A stretch of DNA of 5,935 bases. Origin: SLRI01 sp964528705 (lineage in GTDB: Bacteria; Pseudomonadota; Alphaproteobacteria; Geminicoccales; Geminicoccaceae). Both the position numbers and the translations under genes were made by a program. Shown one piece after another: positions 5,262-5,935 of the stretch (positions are counted from its first letter, which is position 1; the number at the start of each line of letters is the position of its first letter). The notes beneath the pieces were generated by a model. It saw only the letters and a list, made by a program, of their open reading frames with translations, was not told where the DNA came from and made no database searches. The stretch lies in contig CAZGUW010000291.1 of assembly GCA_964528705.1 (NCBI GenBank), positions 1-5,935 of the forward strand, in the 5' to 3' direction.

Positions 5262-5935
5262 ATGACCAGCGAACTCCACGCGCGGCTCGGCGAGGTCACC
5301 GAGCGCCTCACCCGCCGCAGCCACGACCGCCGCCAGCGCTATCTCGAGAAGATCAGGGACGCCGCCAGCCGCGGCCCGAAGCGCGGTCATCTCTCCTGCG
5401 GCAACCTGGCCCACGGCTTCGCCGCCTGCGGTGCCGACGACAAGGCGGATCTGATGGGCGAGGTGAAGGCCAACATCGCCATCGTCTCGTCCTACAACGA
5501 CATGCTCTCGGCGCATCAGCCGCTGGAGCGCTTCCCGGCCCTGATCAAGGCGGCCTGCCGCGAGTCCGGGGCGGTGGCGCAGTTCGCGGGCGGGGTGCCG
5601 GCGATGTGCGACGGGGTCACCCAGGGCCAGGCCGGCATGGAGCTCTCGCTCTTCTCGCGCGATGTCATCGCCATGGCGACCGCCGTGGCGCTGAGCCACG
5701 ACATGTTCGACGGGGCGCTCTATCTCGGTGTCTGCGACAAGATCGTGCCCGGGCTCGTGATCGCCGCCCTCTCGTTTGGCCACCTGCCGGCCGTCTTCGT
5801 GCCGGCGGGGCCCATGCCGCCCAACCGCGTTAACGCAAAGTCATACCGCAACGGGTCCCCCGGCGCCAGCTTCCCCAACGCCCGCGTAATGTCCATCGCC
5901 GCCAACCCATTCGCTTGCTTTCGCGTTGTCCAACG
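5262..5935 (+). CDS. edd: 6-phosphogluconate dehydratase Edd, 5' part, with a foreign-looking tail
   Basis: The N-terminal part of Edd, the iron-sulfur enzyme of the IlvD/Edd family that dehydrates 6-phosphogluconate to 2-keto-3-deoxy-6-phosphogluconate. Residues 1-185 (to 5816) read as normal Edd: SCGNLAHGFA (45-54), SSYNDMLSAHQP (76-87), FAGGVPAMCDGVTQGQAGME (108-127) and LGVCDKIVPGL (155-165), where C158 is a likely cluster ligand, then VFVPAGPM (178-185). After GPM, Edd proteins continue with a TSGLPN- or PSGLPNKEK-like stretch. Here the frame stays open but reads PPNRVNAKSYRNGSPG and onward to the window end with no Edd resemblance, so these last ~39 residues are probably not Edd (see the fragment on the opposite strand). 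Full-length Edd is about 600 residues. The ATG has AGGAG at 5251-5255 with 6-base spacing, 11 bp after zwf, consistent with co-transcription. Confidence 0.9.
   Translation, partial: MTSELHARLGEVTERLTRRSHDRRQRYLEKIRDAASRGPKRGHLSCGNLAHGFAACGADDKADLMGEVKANIAIVSSYNDMLSAHQPLERFPALIKAACRESGAVAQFAGGVPAMCDGVTQGQAGMELSLFSRDVIAMATAVALSHDMFDGALYLGVCDKIVPGLVIAALSFGHLPAVFVPAGPMPPNRVNAKSYRNGSPGASFPNARVMSIAANPFACFRVVQ
5814..5824. other. Probable chimeric junction inside edd
   Basis: Edd similarity on the plus strand ends at the methionine codon 5814-5816, possibly including the next proline. DUF2400-like similarity on the minus strand ends at about 5819-5824. The changeover lies within these few bases. Codon choice changes at the same place. 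An assembly or library chimera at a contig end is the simplest explanation; a real rearrangement is possible but less likely. Confidence 0.65.
5819..5935 (-). CDS. C-terminal fragment resembling TIGR02757/DUF2400 family protein
   Basis: Read on the minus strand from the window end, the frame gives RKQANGLAAMDITRALGKL followed by APGDPLRYDFALTRLGG. The pattern RK..N...A..IT..L....P.DP.RYDFALTRLG is how I remember the C-terminal end of TIGR02757 (DUF2400) proteins, a conserved family of unknown function found mostly outside Alphaproteobacteria. The frame has no start in the window and enters from the right edge. Past position 5819 it continues only as the antisense of edd, down to a stop at 5720-5722, so the native stop is missing. 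Its codons include TTA, several TTG, ACA, CGA, AAT, ATT, TTT and CAA, which the genes to the left rarely use. This indicates a different source genome. The family call is from memory of the motif. Confidence 0.55.

Noticed and set aside
5166..5783. A 205-codon minus-strand frame opposite edd
   Set aside because: It is an antisense shadow of a well-conserved Edd sequence, with no recognisable motif.
1..5935. CRISPR arrays, tRNA or rRNA genes, insertion sequences, phage or defence genes
   Set aside because: I saw no repeat-spacer pattern, no tRNA-like cloverleaf, no transposase and no terminal repeats. The window is accounted for by sugar metabolism genes and their spacers.

Overview
No undescribed biological system is visible here. 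The window is a high-GC (by eye well above 60%) stretch of an alphaproteobacterial-type genome. The protein families, the strong third-position G/C preference (CTC, GCC, ATC, TTC) and the pairing of an Frc-type fructose ABC transporter with a ROK regulator all fit Hyphomicrobiales or Rhodospirillales-like bacteria. The genus cannot be named from this sequence alone.

Layout. On the minus strand at the left edge are the first 58 codons of the permease gene frcC (176 down to 1), preceded by the complete binding-protein gene frcB (1285 down to 275). A 98-bp gap with a strong RNA hairpin separates them. A 165-bp divergent control region (1286-1450) holds a long AT-rich inverted repeat whose outer ends are two outward-facing TTGACA -35 boxes. 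On the plus strand follow a ROK-family repressor (1451-2674), a 104-bp gap, a PfkB-family sugar kinase, probably fructokinase (2779-3741), glucose-6-phosphate dehydrogenase zwf (3766-5250), and the first part of 6-phosphogluconate dehydratase edd (from 5262). No gene-free stretch exceeds 300 bases.

How the genes fit together. The inferred route is fructose uptake (FrcB/FrcC plus an ATPase beyond the left edge), phosphorylation to fructose-6-phosphate by the kinase, isomerisation by a Pgi encoded elsewhere, oxidation by Zwf, and dehydration by Edd in the Entner-Doudoroff pathway. The ROK protein is the obvious candidate to repress both arms through the shared operator.

The right end is abnormal. 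Edd similarity stops abruptly near 5816. The last ~117 bases instead encode, on the minus strand, what looks like the C-terminal end of a TIGR02757/DUF2400-type protein, with codon use unlike the rest of the window. This is most simply a chimeric contig end, so the last ~39 residues of the apparent Edd reading frame should not be trusted.
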